Shown here: positions 49,747 to 61,346 of the stretch, piece by piece
How positions within the stretch are numbered: position 1 is the stretch's first letter
Layout: every line of letters starts with the position of its first letter
Notes under the pieces: model-generated
The model's database searches: none
What the model was told of the DNA's origin: nothing
What the model saw: only the letters and a program-made list of their open reading frames with translations
NCBI RefSeq assembly: GCF_035046485.1
Contig: NC_085138.1
Location: 360,099,238 to 360,163,237 of the forward strand
Source: Aedes albopictus
Lineage: Eukaryota > Arthropoda > Insecta > Diptera > Culicidae
Direction: 5' to 3'
Length of the DNA stretch: 64,000 nucleotides
Position numbers and translations under genes: made by a program

Positions 49747-50940
49747 CTCGGAGAAAAATACATAGTAAACACAACCAATATTTAGTTTCAACCGGAATTT
49801 CAGATTGAGTTCGGCACAAACAAAATATTAGTTTGATTTAACTACCTTCATCGGTTGAAACAATCCAACATTGGCAGTAGCTATTGCGAAGATGGGTTAG
49901 TCAAATCAAACAAACTTCGGTTTGTTTTTACCATTACATCGGTTGTTTCCTTTTATCATCTCTAGAAATCAACCAAAATATTAGTAAATTTAACAAATAC
50001 ATTCAGTTTGAAACTACTAAAGTTTAGTTTGGAACTACCAATGATGCCGGTTGGATCAAACAATGCGTTTGTTGAAATTTCATTCAGGTACCAACCAGGC
50101 TTTTTTTCTTATTTTTTTTTAGAATTATGAATGAGAAAATAAATATTAAAATTCATTATTAATTGTTTATTAACATAAGGTTAATAAAATAATACGCATA
50201 TAGTTTTAATGTTTGACATCGTGGGTTGGGGGTTTTGCCCGCAGAATGTTTGCAGGAGTTTAATATCGCTCGTGTTTGATTGTGAAGAATCTGGCTAGCC
50301 TCCGTTTGAAAGATGAATGCTGTTTTCGGTCACGAATCCAGTCCTCCTCGTGTTTACTACGTACCGCCAAGAATAGATATTTTAATTAATATATTCACCA
50401 ATATTAGTTTGATTTAACCGACGACTTTGATTGAAACAAACTAATTCTTTTGTTGAAACTACAAGTTCCTCGTCGGAAATAAACAACCTAGATTCCGGTT
50501 GAAACAATCTATGTGTCCGTTGAAAGCAGCAAACGTGGTTGTACATAACAATCTATATTTGAATTTTTTTAATGATTACAGACCATTAGTAGAAACAACT
50601 AATATGATAGGGTCTTGTATCATTTTGGCAGGTGTACCTATTTTGGGCACTTGCCTAAGTCAATTTAAAACCGATTGATTTGAGATTTTGTCCAGAGTTA
50701 GGTACGTACAGTATCTAGCTCTGTACAAAAATTCAAATCAATCGGTTTGAAATTGACTAAGTTATAGCGACAAGTGCCCAAAATAGGTACACCTGCTCAA
50801 ATGGTACAATACCCTAGTTTGTTTTAAACCACGTACTTTAGTTTGAAAGCAACCGGATTGAAGATTAAAACAACTATTTCCTAGGTTTAAGTAACAACAA
50901 ACATGCTAGTTGTTTCAAACTAGATTCATTTTACTCCGTG
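49747..50940. mobile_element. 1.2 kb element with short TIR and GTTGAAAC subterminal motifs
   Basis: Ends are ACTCGGAGAAAAATAC and, inverted, ACACGGAGTAAAATGA. Between them AGTTTGAAAC/GGTTGAAAC-like motifs occur many times in both orientations, most densely near both ends. No transposase frame. The middle carries the nested MITE at 50610-50814. A hAT-type affiliation is possible but unproven. Confidence 0.6.
50610..50814. mobile_element. 205-bp foldback MITE, TA duplication
   Basis: TIRs GGGTCTTGTATCATTTTGGC and, inverted, GGGTATTGTACCATTTGAGC, each followed by AGGTGTACCTATTTTGGGCA. TA at 50608-50609 and 50815-50816. Pairing extends most of the length. Confidence 0.88.
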
Positions 50941-51029
50941 TAAATGATCGGAAACTGAGGTGTAACAGAATTTCAAGCACTTAATAGGGTCTCATCTAGC
51001 TAGTTTCGTGAATAATGTGGGTATTTTGC

Positions 51030-51265
51030 AGGGCCGTAATGGTAAACGCATGGATATTCAACAAGAGCATGCTGAGGGTGCCGGGTTGGACTTTCGGTCG
51101 GTCCCGGACCTTTTCGTTCAAGGAAATTTCTTTGACTTCCTTGGGCATAGAGTATTTTCCCTGTCGCATGTGTAAATGATCACTAGCAAAGAAAGTTCTC
51201 AGATAATATCCTTGGAAGTGTTCAAACTACACTAAGCTGTGAAACATGCTATGTCCCCAGTTGGG
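51030..51265 (+). mobile_element. Feilai-type SINE, diverged
   Basis: GGGCCGTAATGGTAAACGC head, GCATGCTGAGGGTG, TTTCTTTGACTTCCTTGGGC and AAGCTGTGAAACATG match the full copy at 37880-38167 with many changes. Confidence 0.85.
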
Positions 51266-52744
51266 GTCAGAAGAAGACACATGATTATACATATTTCGAA
51301 CGAGTACGAACCCCGTAGTGCGATTCACATTTCGATCACGAATAGTTTATGCTAGATAGTTTCACGTTCCAACATTGAGAAAATGTAAATATAAACTTAC
51401 AATTGCAGCAAAATAAAACAAAAATAATGTAGAAACGCAAAAATAAGTAGAAAATATTAGAAGAAAAGAAAATAAAAGTAACAAAGAGTAAGATGCAAAA
51501 TGAAATCAAGAAAAAGAGTAATAGAGCAATAAAAAGTAATAAATCAAAGAATGAAACGGAAAAGCAGAAGAACTCAAATATGACTGCATATCGAGCATCA
51601 GCGAAAGTGAAACCAATCTTTCGTCTCAAGTAGACCCCAAAAAATGTCCATCATCGTTTCCAGTTGCCAATTCCCATCATTCCCGCCAAAACGTCGGGCA
51701 AAGTGCATTGAATTCGGCCACTCCTCCCGGCCCCAACGGTCATCAAAACCGGCTCCGGCAGTGACGCTCGATTTTTTTCATCAGTTAAAAAAATTCCCAG
51801 TAGAATGAAACGAGCAACAATTTGATTTACGCGCACTGCCGGGTTTTAATTTCGGACCATACGACTTTTTCGGCGGCTTGCTCATACGGCTGAATAAAAG
51901 TGAAAGAGCTCAACCGGTTCCAGGTTTCAGGTTCTTCACACCCAGAAAGCTGGCTGGACGGACAGGAGGAATTCCAAATTCGTCGCACTGGCTGCTATTC
52001 ACTTTGCCGTCGCAACGTAGCTTGTCGGGATGAGAACTCCTCTGATGAAGAAATGTGTCTGCTTATAGGTAGGGGTAAATGCAGTAAAATCAGCAAATAC
52101 TCGATTTTAACTTTGAACTGCATCAAAATATTCTTCCCAGTATGTGAAATATAAAAGCACTATCACATGATTATTTTATCATAGGTCGTTACACCCGCGA
52201 ATGGCGTATTTTATCTCATCTTCCCCTCTACCCCAACTGACACACTTTTTGCTCCAGGTCGAGTCACCGGCCGTGTGGCCGTCACCGAAATTTAGCGAAT
52301 GTGGGCTTGTTTTGGGAGGAAGAAAGTGACCCTCCGTCGCGTCGCCACCAGCCAGGTGACCACCGCCGACCGGTGCGCGGTGGTTTCAGGTTACCTACCA
52401 TCCATCCCATGTGGGTATACATATTCGAATTCTTTGTCGGTTGGATTTAATGGATTTTTGGGGGACTGGACCAACTACCTACCTGGTGCTGGTACTGCCC
52501 CCGGGGGGAGAAGTTTTTGGCGCATGGCGGGGTGCAAGACATGATCACTTTCACGCTCATTTGGGAACTTTCGATGTCGATGGTGATGGAGATGGCGAGG
52601 CGATTTAATGGTTTATTATCTATAAAATGGAGTGTGGAACATTCTTTCATTAGAAAAGAGGCATACATGGGATGGGGTCAATGAGATTGCGATTTTACCG
52701 ATTCATTCCATTTAGTATGTTTTATAGGTTCAATTGATTTAGAT
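51266..52744. other. No gene supported
   Basis: 51340-51640 is a purine-rich/AT-rich low-complexity stretch. 51650-52620 is more complex, with frames up to 84 codons and a GC-rich patch at 52260-52560. Nothing could be matched to a protein family. It may include host regulatory or untranslated sequence. Confidence 0.35.
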
Positions 52745-52749
52745 ATTTC

Positions 52750-52860
52750 AAGGCCCATGTAGCCGATAGCATGAAGCATGACCATTGACCATGCTGAGGG
52801 CGACAGGTTCGATTCCCGGTAGGTCTATAAAAGAAATTTCCTTGACTTCCTTGGGCATAC
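52750..52860 (+). mobile_element. Feilai-type SINE, 5' fragment
   Basis: GGCCCATGTAGCCGATAG, ACCATGCTGAGGGCGAC, B-box GGTTCGATTCC and TTTCCTTGACTTCCTTGGGC. The second half is missing; it abuts an RT fragment. Confidence 0.85.
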
Positions 52861-52865
52861 AAGCA

Positions 52866-53060
52866 TGTTGGTTCACATAAAAAGGCATGTTGGCCAGATG
52901 AACATCATGGATGTGATGATCGGCAATACGTTCTAAGAATTTTAAAAGAAAAGAGGTCAAACTGATAGGCCTGAAACTTTTTGTGCTTCTTCAGACGACG
53001 CACGACCTACTTTAGGAATCAACTTTACAGTAATATCCCGCCAATGATATGGAATATAGC
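52866..53060 (-). pseudogene. Reverse-transcriptase fragment
   Basis: Minus strand reads FRPISLTSFLLKFLERIADHHI and PFYVNQHAC, the N-terminal RT block common in R1/LOA-type elements. Only about 60 codons remain. Confidence 0.7.
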
Positions 53061-53282
53061 ATATAACAAACTGCAAATAGGTATTTTTTTAAACATGTTT
53101 GAAATCATAAAAACCCTTCTGAAGCAAAACAGGATACAGGCACACCTCGATGTACGTACCGTCGTTGGGGGTGCACAATGCAATGGGTCAGAGGGGCGAG
53201 ATTGGTGAAAACATTATCTGAAATATCTATCATATATTGCAAATATCGAATCATAAAATTTAGGGCGCCATCCTCGTATATA

Positions 53283-54203
53283 CATGGGATAGACAAAATG
53301 ATCGAACAGGCAAAATTTTCCCTTCTCAAAAAAATTTCAAATAGCTGTAACTTTTCGAAAAGTACATCAAATATTCTCAAATTTTCACTGTAAGTTGATC
53401 AACTATTTGTGTATCAGTGGACAAAATTTGGAAAAGATCGAACTATTCTGCACGAAGTTATAAAGATTCTAAAAAAAAAGTAGAAATATCCGATAGCCAA
53501 CTTTGAGCTATTATATCTCCGGATTGAATGAACCGAATGCAATGAAATTTTGACCATTCATGACTTATATAATGAGCTTTGAAAAACTTTTGATATAACT
53601 TAAAATTTTTAACACCGAAGAAAATTATAACGATTAGATTATTTTTCTAATAAAACACCAAATTTTCTTAAATTTCAACATCGTTTCAAAATTCAAGATG
53701 ATAGTTATAGTTCATTTAAATCCCCTCCGATTGTCTTGAATACAGATATGTTTTGAAAGAAAGTAACAACATAGGCGGCAATTCATTTAAAAAGTATTGG
53801 GATGCATATTAAAAATAGACCAATTTACTAATAAATCATAAAATTAATGAAATCGCTATAACTTTTTCTCTTGTTAATAATTTCAAGTTTAGTCAAACGT
53901 GTTTCAGAGCTCATTATATAAGTCATAAATAAACAAAATTTCATTGCATTCAGTGCATTGAATCCGGAGATATAACAGCTCAAAGTTGGCTATCGGATAT
54001 TTCTATCTTTTTCTGAAATGCTTATAACTTCGTGCAGAATAGCCCGATCTTTTCCAAATTTTGTCCACTGATACACTGCTAGTTGATCAGCTTACAGTGA
54101 AAATTTGAGAATATTTAATGCATTTTTCGAAAAGTTACAGGTAATTGGACATTTTTTGAAAAGTGAAAATTTTGCTTGTCCCGATCATTTTGTCTATCCC
54201 CTG
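53283..54203. mobile_element. 921-bp foldback element, TA duplication
   Basis: TIR starts CATGGGATAGACAAAATGAT on the left and, inverted, CAGGGGATAGACAAAATGAT on the right. TA at 53281-53282 and 54204-54205. Arms pair over about 350 bp (ATATCCGATAGCCAACTTTG, TCGTGCAGAATAG). Non-coding. The phrase GAAATTTTGACCA..TCATGA is shared with the 19648-20759 element. Confidence 0.88.
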
Positions 54204-54205
54204 TA

Positions 54206-55004
54206 GTTCCCATCAGTTCCTGTAAAAAAATAGCTTTCTAGAGTAAATAGTTCATTTTTGATAAATCATCGAAAAAAGCTTGAAAATAAGGTCTTTTTTT
54301 TAAATGCCACTTTTAAGCCTGGATGAAACATCACACTTGATGCAAATTATCACCTCACGAATGCTCAATCAACTCATCAATTGTATTTTTAGTGCTTGCG
54401 ATTGAACTGTACACTGCTCAGCGATGACCAGAGGCAAAGAAGTAGCAAAACGAACATGATGTAACTCACAAACGATTTTGCACACATCTGTCAGTGCCGC
54501 CACATGCTCACCCGAACAGCCGAACAACACCGAATGGGTTGGTTTTAGAAGCAACGGCACGAAAGCTCGACACGCACACAGAAGCAACGTTCGCATGTAC
54601 CGACACCACACCAATAACATTTCCAGCCTACGATGCATCGCGATAAGCTGATTGAAAAGCATCGAAAGCGATGAAAAGACAGGCTTGACTGGAACGCAAC
54701 AGCTCAACGGCGAAAAGGAGCAGCCAATAATGCTGATCACTGTCGAGTCTGTTCGTGTGCTATTCGTACGGGAGGTTGGTTTGATAAAGCGAGGAAGGGT
54801 GAAAACGTATTTGTTGTCGAAAGCGAATCGCATCATTTCGCGAATGTTTTCACCAAATAGCAAGCTTGCTTTTAGGTGGATTGATATTTTTCAGAATCTC
54901 AAACTCATAGCCATCACATAATGTATTATAGATATGTGAGTAGCATCAACCTTGACCAGAACTTTATTGACTTGCTTTGTTGTCAATGGGGAACAAATTC
55001 ATTT
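54206..55004. other. Unassigned, contains a 164-codon minus-strand frame
   Basis: The frame 54863-54369 (minus) is the longest unexplained one here. It has mixed Cys/Leu/Arg composition and no motif I recognise, and a competing plus-strand frame lies opposite. I do not call a gene. Confidence 0.3.
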
Positions 55005-55008
55005 CCCT

Positions 55009-55047
55009 TGACCCATTCTCACCTCCTCGAAGGGGTGAGAATGGGTC
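55009..55047. repeat. Perfect hairpin, 15-bp stem
   Basis: TGACCCATTCTCACC and its exact inverse with a 9-base loop. No T-run follows, and a terminator role has no support in this genome. TGACCCAT phrases recur at 55205 and 55660. Confidence 0.8.
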
Positions 55048-55249
55048 AATTCTCATACATTTGTAGTTTTAAGGAAAATTGGCGAACTATGAATATTTTT
55101 TCATCATTTGCGCATGTATTACCAAAGAACACATTTCAGTGAGCAAAGGACTTTTTCATGCTGAGAAGTAAAAGTTATTGAACAATGAATGTGGAAGTAT
55201 GCATTTTTGACCCATTTTCACCCGCATCGACGGTACACCACCGCTTCGT

Positions 55250-55502
55250 TTAGTGCATACACTATAAACGCCGATTTTCTGTAATTATGATTTGCTTCAG
55301 TGGATTGAGCTCAATTTTTGACACGGAACAACAAATGAGCTGAACTTTGCGTGCACGAAGTACACAATATTTTCAGCGTATGTAGTCTCGTGTCAAAAAT
55401 TTAGCTCAATCCATTAAAACATAACAAAGTTACAGCATCTCAAAGTTGGCTATTTTGTATCAAAATCGGCGTTTGTCCGACCAATTATGCGCCACAGTGT
55501 AC
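55250..55502. mobile_element. Foldback with CACTGTGGCGCATAATTGG end
   Basis: AACGCCGATTTT, TGAGCTCAATTTTTGACAC at the left are inverted at 55390-55480. The right end reads, inverted, CACTGTGGCGCATAATTGGT preceded by TA; the left end lacks this outer part. Probably a left-truncated TA-type MITE. Confidence 0.65.
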
Positions 55503-55856
55503 TTACTATTAAAACGTATGTAAATACTATCGAATCACATATTTTTTTTATTTCAAATATTACAGTCATTACCTTGGTCATTACACAATTATGGGTCACT
55601 TTGTCACAATTATTAGTTAGTCAGTTTACCATGCAATTGAAATAGAATTGACCCGTAATCGTGGGTGACCCATGATTGTGCTATGCAGTGCTGAAAAATT
55701 CATTTCGTCATATCTAAATTCAATCACCTACTGCTCATTTTAGAAGCTGAACCTGAGAATATGGTATATGGAAAACTTGTGCGGCTAGACCATTTCTGCA
55801 AGAATGTCACGGAAAAACCGCAATTTTTCGAATATTTAAGGTAAATGTTACAGATC

Positions 55857-55914
55857 ACCTTTAAAAAATGCCAATGATATTCACGGTGAATATCATTTGG
55901 CATTTTTCAAAGGT
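55857..55914. repeat. Near-perfect hairpin, ~28-bp stem
   Basis: ACCTTTAAAAAATGCC and AATGATATTCAC are followed immediately by their inverse. Unknown origin; possibly a minimal foldback. Confidence 0.8.
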
Positions 55915-56091
55915 AGTCCGTAGAGGCATCTCGCCTCTGGGTATAGCTTCCCAATTTTTTAGCGTTATCTTTTAGAACCATCAAAACTGGTCTACGTATA
56001 ATGAAATTCATCTTGATCAATTATATCTTGTTATTGTGGCATACTAGATGTATTTTATTTTGTTTTTTTTTCTTCTTGTAAAAATAAAACG

Positions 56092-56210
56092 TTTTGAGGA
56101 GTCCTAGTAGGAGCAATCAATGTTCAGATGATTTTGAAAATATCACGGGAATAAACGTGATATTTTAAAAATCTTCTGAACATTGATTGCTCCATCTAGG
56201 ACTCCCCAAA
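56092..56210. mobile_element. ~119-bp palindromic MITE
   Basis: GGAGTCCTAGTAGGAGCAAT at the left is inverted at the right with few changes; arms continue through CAATGTTCAGATGATTTT to a centre near 56152. TSD not read. Confidence 0.75.
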
Positions 56211-56214
56211 AAGT

Positions 56215-56530
56215 TTTTTTTCACGAGAAGGCATTCCTAGAGGTACTCCAGAGCTCCTGGAGGAATCCCACGAAAAAATACTTGATGAAGCTCGGAAAGA
56301 TTTCCAGGAGGAATCTCGTAATGAATTCATGGAGGAATCCCAGGAACCTCATTAGGAATCGCAAAAAAAACTCCTGGAAGAATCTCGGAAGGGAACTTCT
56401 AAAGGAACTCAGATTTTATTCCTCGAAGGATCTGGAGAAACCAAGAAAGGAACTCCTGGAGGAATCCCAGGAAGAAGAAGCTCCTATGGGAACCCTACAA
56501 GAAAATCATAAAGTAGCAGACTTTTCCTCT
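56215..56530. repeat. Degenerate GGAGGAATCYCAGGAA-like array
   Basis: Repeats of CTGGAGGAATCCC and GAAGGAACTC type, same repeat style as 17640-18190. The 116-codon frame is a by-product. Confidence 0.65.
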
Positions 56531-57287
56531 TGATTCAGTAGAATTTTTGCAACCGCGTAGTATGAACCGCAACCCTACCAGGATCCCATAATAATTTCCA
56601 CAACTCGAGTGGAAGTTTTCCCAGACCCCAAGCAAAATGTCTTTCCCCGAAACCCCGAATTTGCTCCAACTTTCGGCTGTTCACAACCACCACTTCAGTT
56701 TTGTGGTGAACCAACTCCAGTTTCCTGGATCTCATCCACTCTTCCACAACCTTGAGCAAGTGGGCAGTAGTCAGCTCCACTTCTTCGATCGATTAACCGT
56801 GGACTTCCAGCGTAATGTCGTCAACGAAGCCGACGATCTCCTCCCCCATCGGGAACTCTAACCCTAACACCTCGTCGTACATGACATTCCATAACACCGG
56901 GATGGAACCTTGCGGGTCTCCTGAAGTTATGTGAAAGCACTTCTGACCCACCTCTGTGTCGTAAACCAGTACTCGATTCAGGAAGTAACTTCCGCGAATC
57001 TAGTACAGGTACCCGGGTATCCTCAAATGCAGGAGCACATCGGCAATAGCCGACCAACTGGCGCTATTGAATGCGTTTCTTACAACCAAAGTCACTACTG
57101 AACAGTAGAGAATCTTACGATGGAGCGCTTTCTCGGCGGTTTTTGTAATCGACAGGATAGCGTCTACGGTCGACCACCCCTTCCGGAAGCCGAACTGGCT
57201 GCTCGAGAAACCATTTATATCCTTAGTGTACCTCAATATTCTATTGAGGATGATCTTTCCGAGCACCTTCCCCGCCGTGTCGATTAA

Positions 57288-57402
57288 CCTTTCGTAACTC
57301 GCGCGATTGACTACCTGCGTCAGCACCACGCTAATGCTGAGTACAAAAAGCGAGATTTTTTCAACGTGTTGTACAAAATACAACAGCGCGATCGCTCGTG
57401 GG
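57288..57402. mobile_element. 115-bp MITE with TTAA target inside the R1-type RT
   Basis: TTAA at 57284-57287 and 57403-57406. Without it the RT frame is continuous across the TTAA. Ends are CCTTTCGTAACTCGCGCG on the left and, inverted, CCCACGAGCGATCGCGC on the right. Same length and related sequence as 47894-48008. Confidence 0.85.
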
Positions 57403-57578
57403 TTAAGCATATTGGTCTATATGTCGACGGGTCTCCGGGTGGTTCTCCCGCCTTTTGCAATAGAACCAGACTCTGACTCTCCCAAACTTCTTGGAAAACT
57501 CCCTCGTCCAGGCATTTCTGCATAGTAGACCTGAACATCTCGGGAGCCTCTACAATAGCTACTTTTAAGGCCAGGTTC

Positions 57579-57792
57579 CCGGGTAGAGGTGAAGTACTGA
57601 CGATCAAAACGTGATATTGGTTTGATTGATATAAGAGATAAAAGATCTGAAAATAATATCTGAAAAATGTTCCTGGAACATCTGAACAATATCAAAATTT
57701 GATATTTTAAAATCAAATGAATAGCTTGCTGCTATTGGTTAGATCCTACAAGATCTAAATATGCTATTAATGAGCTCTTTTCCTCTACCCGG
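57579..57792. mobile_element. 214-bp MITE with 4-bp target duplication
   Basis: TIR CCGGGTAGAGG at both ends, with GTTC (GAAC on the coding strand) at 57575-57578 and 57793-57796. Removal rejoins the R1-type coding sequence. The AT-rich interior has smaller inverted repeats. Superfamily not assigned. Confidence 0.82.
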
Positions 57793-59700
57793 GTTCGGAA
57801 CTCCGTCGGGACCTGGGGCCTTACCTACGCTAAGGGACTTTGCTATCCCCGCAAGTTCCACATCGGTGACCCTTTCCTCATCACCAGCCCCAGTCCCCGG
57901 CTGTCTTACGAAAGGAGGCCAAGGACTAGGATCATGACGCGGAAAAAGCCCCTCGATGATCCCCTCCAACACCTCCGGAGATTGCTCTTTAGGAGCCATT
58001 ACACCTCTCGTCTTAGCCATTACGATCCTGTAGGCATCGCCCCACGGATTCGTATTGGCATTGACAGAGAACTAGCAGGCCTTTTTGCTTGCCCATATCT
58101 AATCCAGGTTTCATTCCTACTTTGATCGTGCTCGCTGCATCCGCCACCTAGCCCGAAGACAGGCGCGGCCCGGGTCCGCAATCGTTTGAGTCCACCATTA
58201 CGCCGGTGGTCTCCCATTTCTAGGGGGGACTCGCCTGGGCTTGGTTGCATCGCACACCGGCGAGAGCACCGCTATCAGCTCGTCGCAGTCTAAACCAAGT
58301 AGGTTTCGGTCCTGCGCTCCATACCTCTTCGTCGAAGTATGATGTCTTTCATCTGCGAGGGCTTGGCCTTGGCCTAGCCGCCTCTTCCTCTGCTGTTGTT
58401 GTATTCGATACTGTAACGAACCGCCAGGTGATCGATGTGTTGCCGTTGCCGTTGCCGGAGGGTATTCGGTATGGGATCGATATGATGGCGATATCCGTCT
58501 CCCACTCAGAAACTGCCTGACAAAGCAGTTGCTGAGCTGCGTCACAGAGGTTCAGGCTTAGCTGCGTTACATGTACTGTGATTTGTTCACTGCGGCTTTC
58601 GTGAAGGCCGGGAACCTTGGACCCGTTGGATGCCTGTTGTTCACGGATTTCCCGGTCAAATCCGACAAATGGGTGAACTCGTGCAGCCTTACGCCTTATG
58701 GCCTTCGGCGCAGCATCTCCTACACAGTTTGCTAATGTCAGGGCCTTTGCAGTCCCATGACTGGTGTCCTGGTTCCAGACACCTGAAACAAACCTCCGAT
58801 GACTCGTGGAACATCAGATAACATAAACACTAGCCTACCTTAATCCTCCCTGCTTTTACGGACTTTTTCCATCTGCAACAGGTAGCTGTACCAAAGCTAT
58901 ATGTGTCCCAGTCGGCCATTCCGTAGCCTAACGGCTGCGGCGGCTACCTACACCGCGCACTGTTGCCGCAGTGCCGTGACGAGCTCTTCCACTTCGGTGA
59001 ACTCGTTTTGGTTTTTCACCTTCAGAGTCGTCTCTGGTGTGAGAGTCTTCACCTCTACTCCTTTTCCAAGGACCTCCTTCGCCAAACTTTTGTAGGTGGC
59101 GCCCTTGCACTCCTTATCACGTTTTAGCTCCAGGATCATCTCGCACGTACGATTACGTCTGATACCGCGCACGTCGGCTCCCAGATCCATGAGCTTCGTG
59201 TCGCCTTCAAGACGTCCGAGTACTTCGGTCCGACTGTTCGGTCTTGATGATGAGCGCGTCGCACTTCTCGCGCTTGGCACCTACTCTTTTACGCCTTGGT
59301 TTGATGTCCCTAGCTTCATCGACCTGCGGCTTTATCTTCTTCTTCCGCTCGTCCATCGTCCAAGGGGGGGGTCCTCACCTTGGTTTGCTCTACTCCATGG
59401 TTGCTGAGGGCCAAACAACTCCTCACCTGACGGCTGCCTCACCCGCTTCTGCGAGTGGTTATCACGAGCAGTCGCATTCACCACACCTTTTGGACTACCT
59501 GCGAAAGCGAAGACCTTGGGCTTGGGTAGACTTCGTAACCTTTACTTTCACCTGGTTCCGCCGCCGTTGCAGTCTTCACATGTCTCACGTGATCCTGCTT
59601 GGCATCGTCTATCGACTTCGCAGTCGTAACAGGGTCGTTTTCAGATCCTTACTAATGTTGCCTTGCCAAGCTGCTGTTCAGGTCGTTTGACACCTTGAAT

Positions 59701-61336
59701 TGGGGTTAGTAGTCCTATTCTTAGCCGGCGGTCCGTAGTGCTACATATACTTAGCCAGTTTAACAAACCGCTACCGACACTACACAACAATTTAGGCTGA
59801 TCGGGAAAAGAAGTTAATATTGATGATCAATTTCACACGGGCCCGAAAAACTTGCCCTGAATTGGTATTCCAATTAAAAACATTTTTGAAGAGCTAATCG
59901 TATTCATGAGTAGAACTGTGTGCATGTAGTTCATAAACATTAAATAACCAAGCCAATAAATCACTAAGTCTTTGATTACCGCTGCAACCTATATCTTCCT
60001 GGAATCCCCAGAGAAGTAAAAACAATCTTGCACTCACGACTTTCAGCCCACCCACTCCGAAAAATACTTGCTGCCAGGTAAATACCTACTTATGTGGGAA
60101 AGCACACCTTGAACTGTAGCAAGATTGTCAGTTGCAGCAACAGTGCACGTACGAGGGTAGGTAATTTCCATTTCACCACCTCATTTCTGCAGTGATGACC
60201 GCCCAGCCCAAGGGAACGTTTCTGCTGCACTTTACCATTTTTATTACACGACACTTTGCAAGATGATTATTTACTCGCCAGCTGGCCCTAGGGTCTCAAC
60301 GAACTACGGAGGCTCTCCTCTTCACCATACTTCGACCAACACCATGCTCCGACGCCTTCGGGCAAAGATTTTGATGGAAGCTTAATCGGTGGAAATGTAA
60401 TGACGGCACGCCACCAGTAGTAACCAGCAATGTTAGTTAACCGTGCTGGTATGACGGAGCATAACTTGGTAATGACATTTTTCCTAATGACGATCTGAAC
60501 GGCGACGGTGATCGAAATCAGGTCACCAACCTGAACAAAATGAGATCGACGAGACCGTGACGCTACTCGAGATCGTCACTACGGCAATCTTGAACTAGCA
60601 CTAGCAACATTCAACTAGGGGTAGCCCGAGAACAGTGGCAATTTTCAATGAGAGAAGAGCCTATCTCTCGAGGGCGTTTTTACGATGCCTGCACCGCTGA
60701 AGCAGGCCACTTGAAGAGTGTACCTATGGCTCAACTCTCAACTGCCAGGTTGAAAGATGACGAAGGAAGCGATTGAATAATAGACAATTAGCTTGTTCCA
60801 TTTATGCTAGGTATTGATTGCCGTCAGTAATCGCAATCTAGCAGCTGGTAGATGTGCTACGAGATGACTTATGCTCGAGAAAGGTTTTTCTAGGCCAGTG
60901 TTGCCATCAGAGTTTACAAATAATTTTTCTTCTGGACAAAGTTTCCTGCTCAGCTTAGTGTTCTATGACTCTTTAAGAAACCATGGGTTGGTTGACGTAC
61001 AGAAGGTTCACCGTGGACATTGCATTATTAGTTTCCCCATTCCCCACATTGACCAGTAGCAGGGCAAATTTAAAAAAAAAAAACCTGTATCTCATACATA
61101 CTCCGGTAGTTAAAAAGGCTGTGTTTGATAACGCAATCTGTACAAAGGATCGAAAATCTAAATAAATCTCCATATATATGGCAATGGCATCTCTGACCAG
61201 TAGTTTGCCATGCTCCCCTAAAATTAGACTATTACGCGATTACCAAAATCTACACACTGAAGGTGATCGTTAGTCTCAAGCAGTTATCTGACTGATTCCT
61301 TGTGCAAGTATAAATGAACTGGCGATACAGGAGTAG
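59701..61336. other. No gene supported
   Basis: 59700-59780 may be the 5' edge of the R1-type element. The rest is single-copy-looking with frames up to 66 codons and no motif. A poly(A) run is at 61070-61082. Confidence 0.35.
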
Positions 61337-61346
61337 TAAAACTGTT

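Larger units (their letters stand above)
56545..59700 (-). pseudogene. R1-type non-LTR retrotransposon, decayed
   Basis: Minus strand, from 59700 down: a gag-like ORF1 (59280-58948, VEELVTALRQQC) with Cys/His-knuckle remnants near 58800-58700; its C-terminal region (58545-58200); the linker before RT (58020-57797, SVGKAPGPDGVPN); RT at 57574-57407 and 57283-57000 (LILNR-like, SQFGFRKGWSTVDAIL, NAFNSASW, LLHLRIPGYLY); and the RT end near 56780-56545 (EEWMRSRKLELVHHKTEVVVVN). Most of the endonuclease is missing and frames shift repeatedly. Two MITEs interrupt RT with clean target duplications. RT style fits the R1 clade; these elements often target rDNA, but no rDNA flank is present. Confidence 0.85.

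Noticed and set aside
55009..55047. Intrinsic terminator
   Set aside because: A strong hairpin but no T-run and the genome is eukaryotic.
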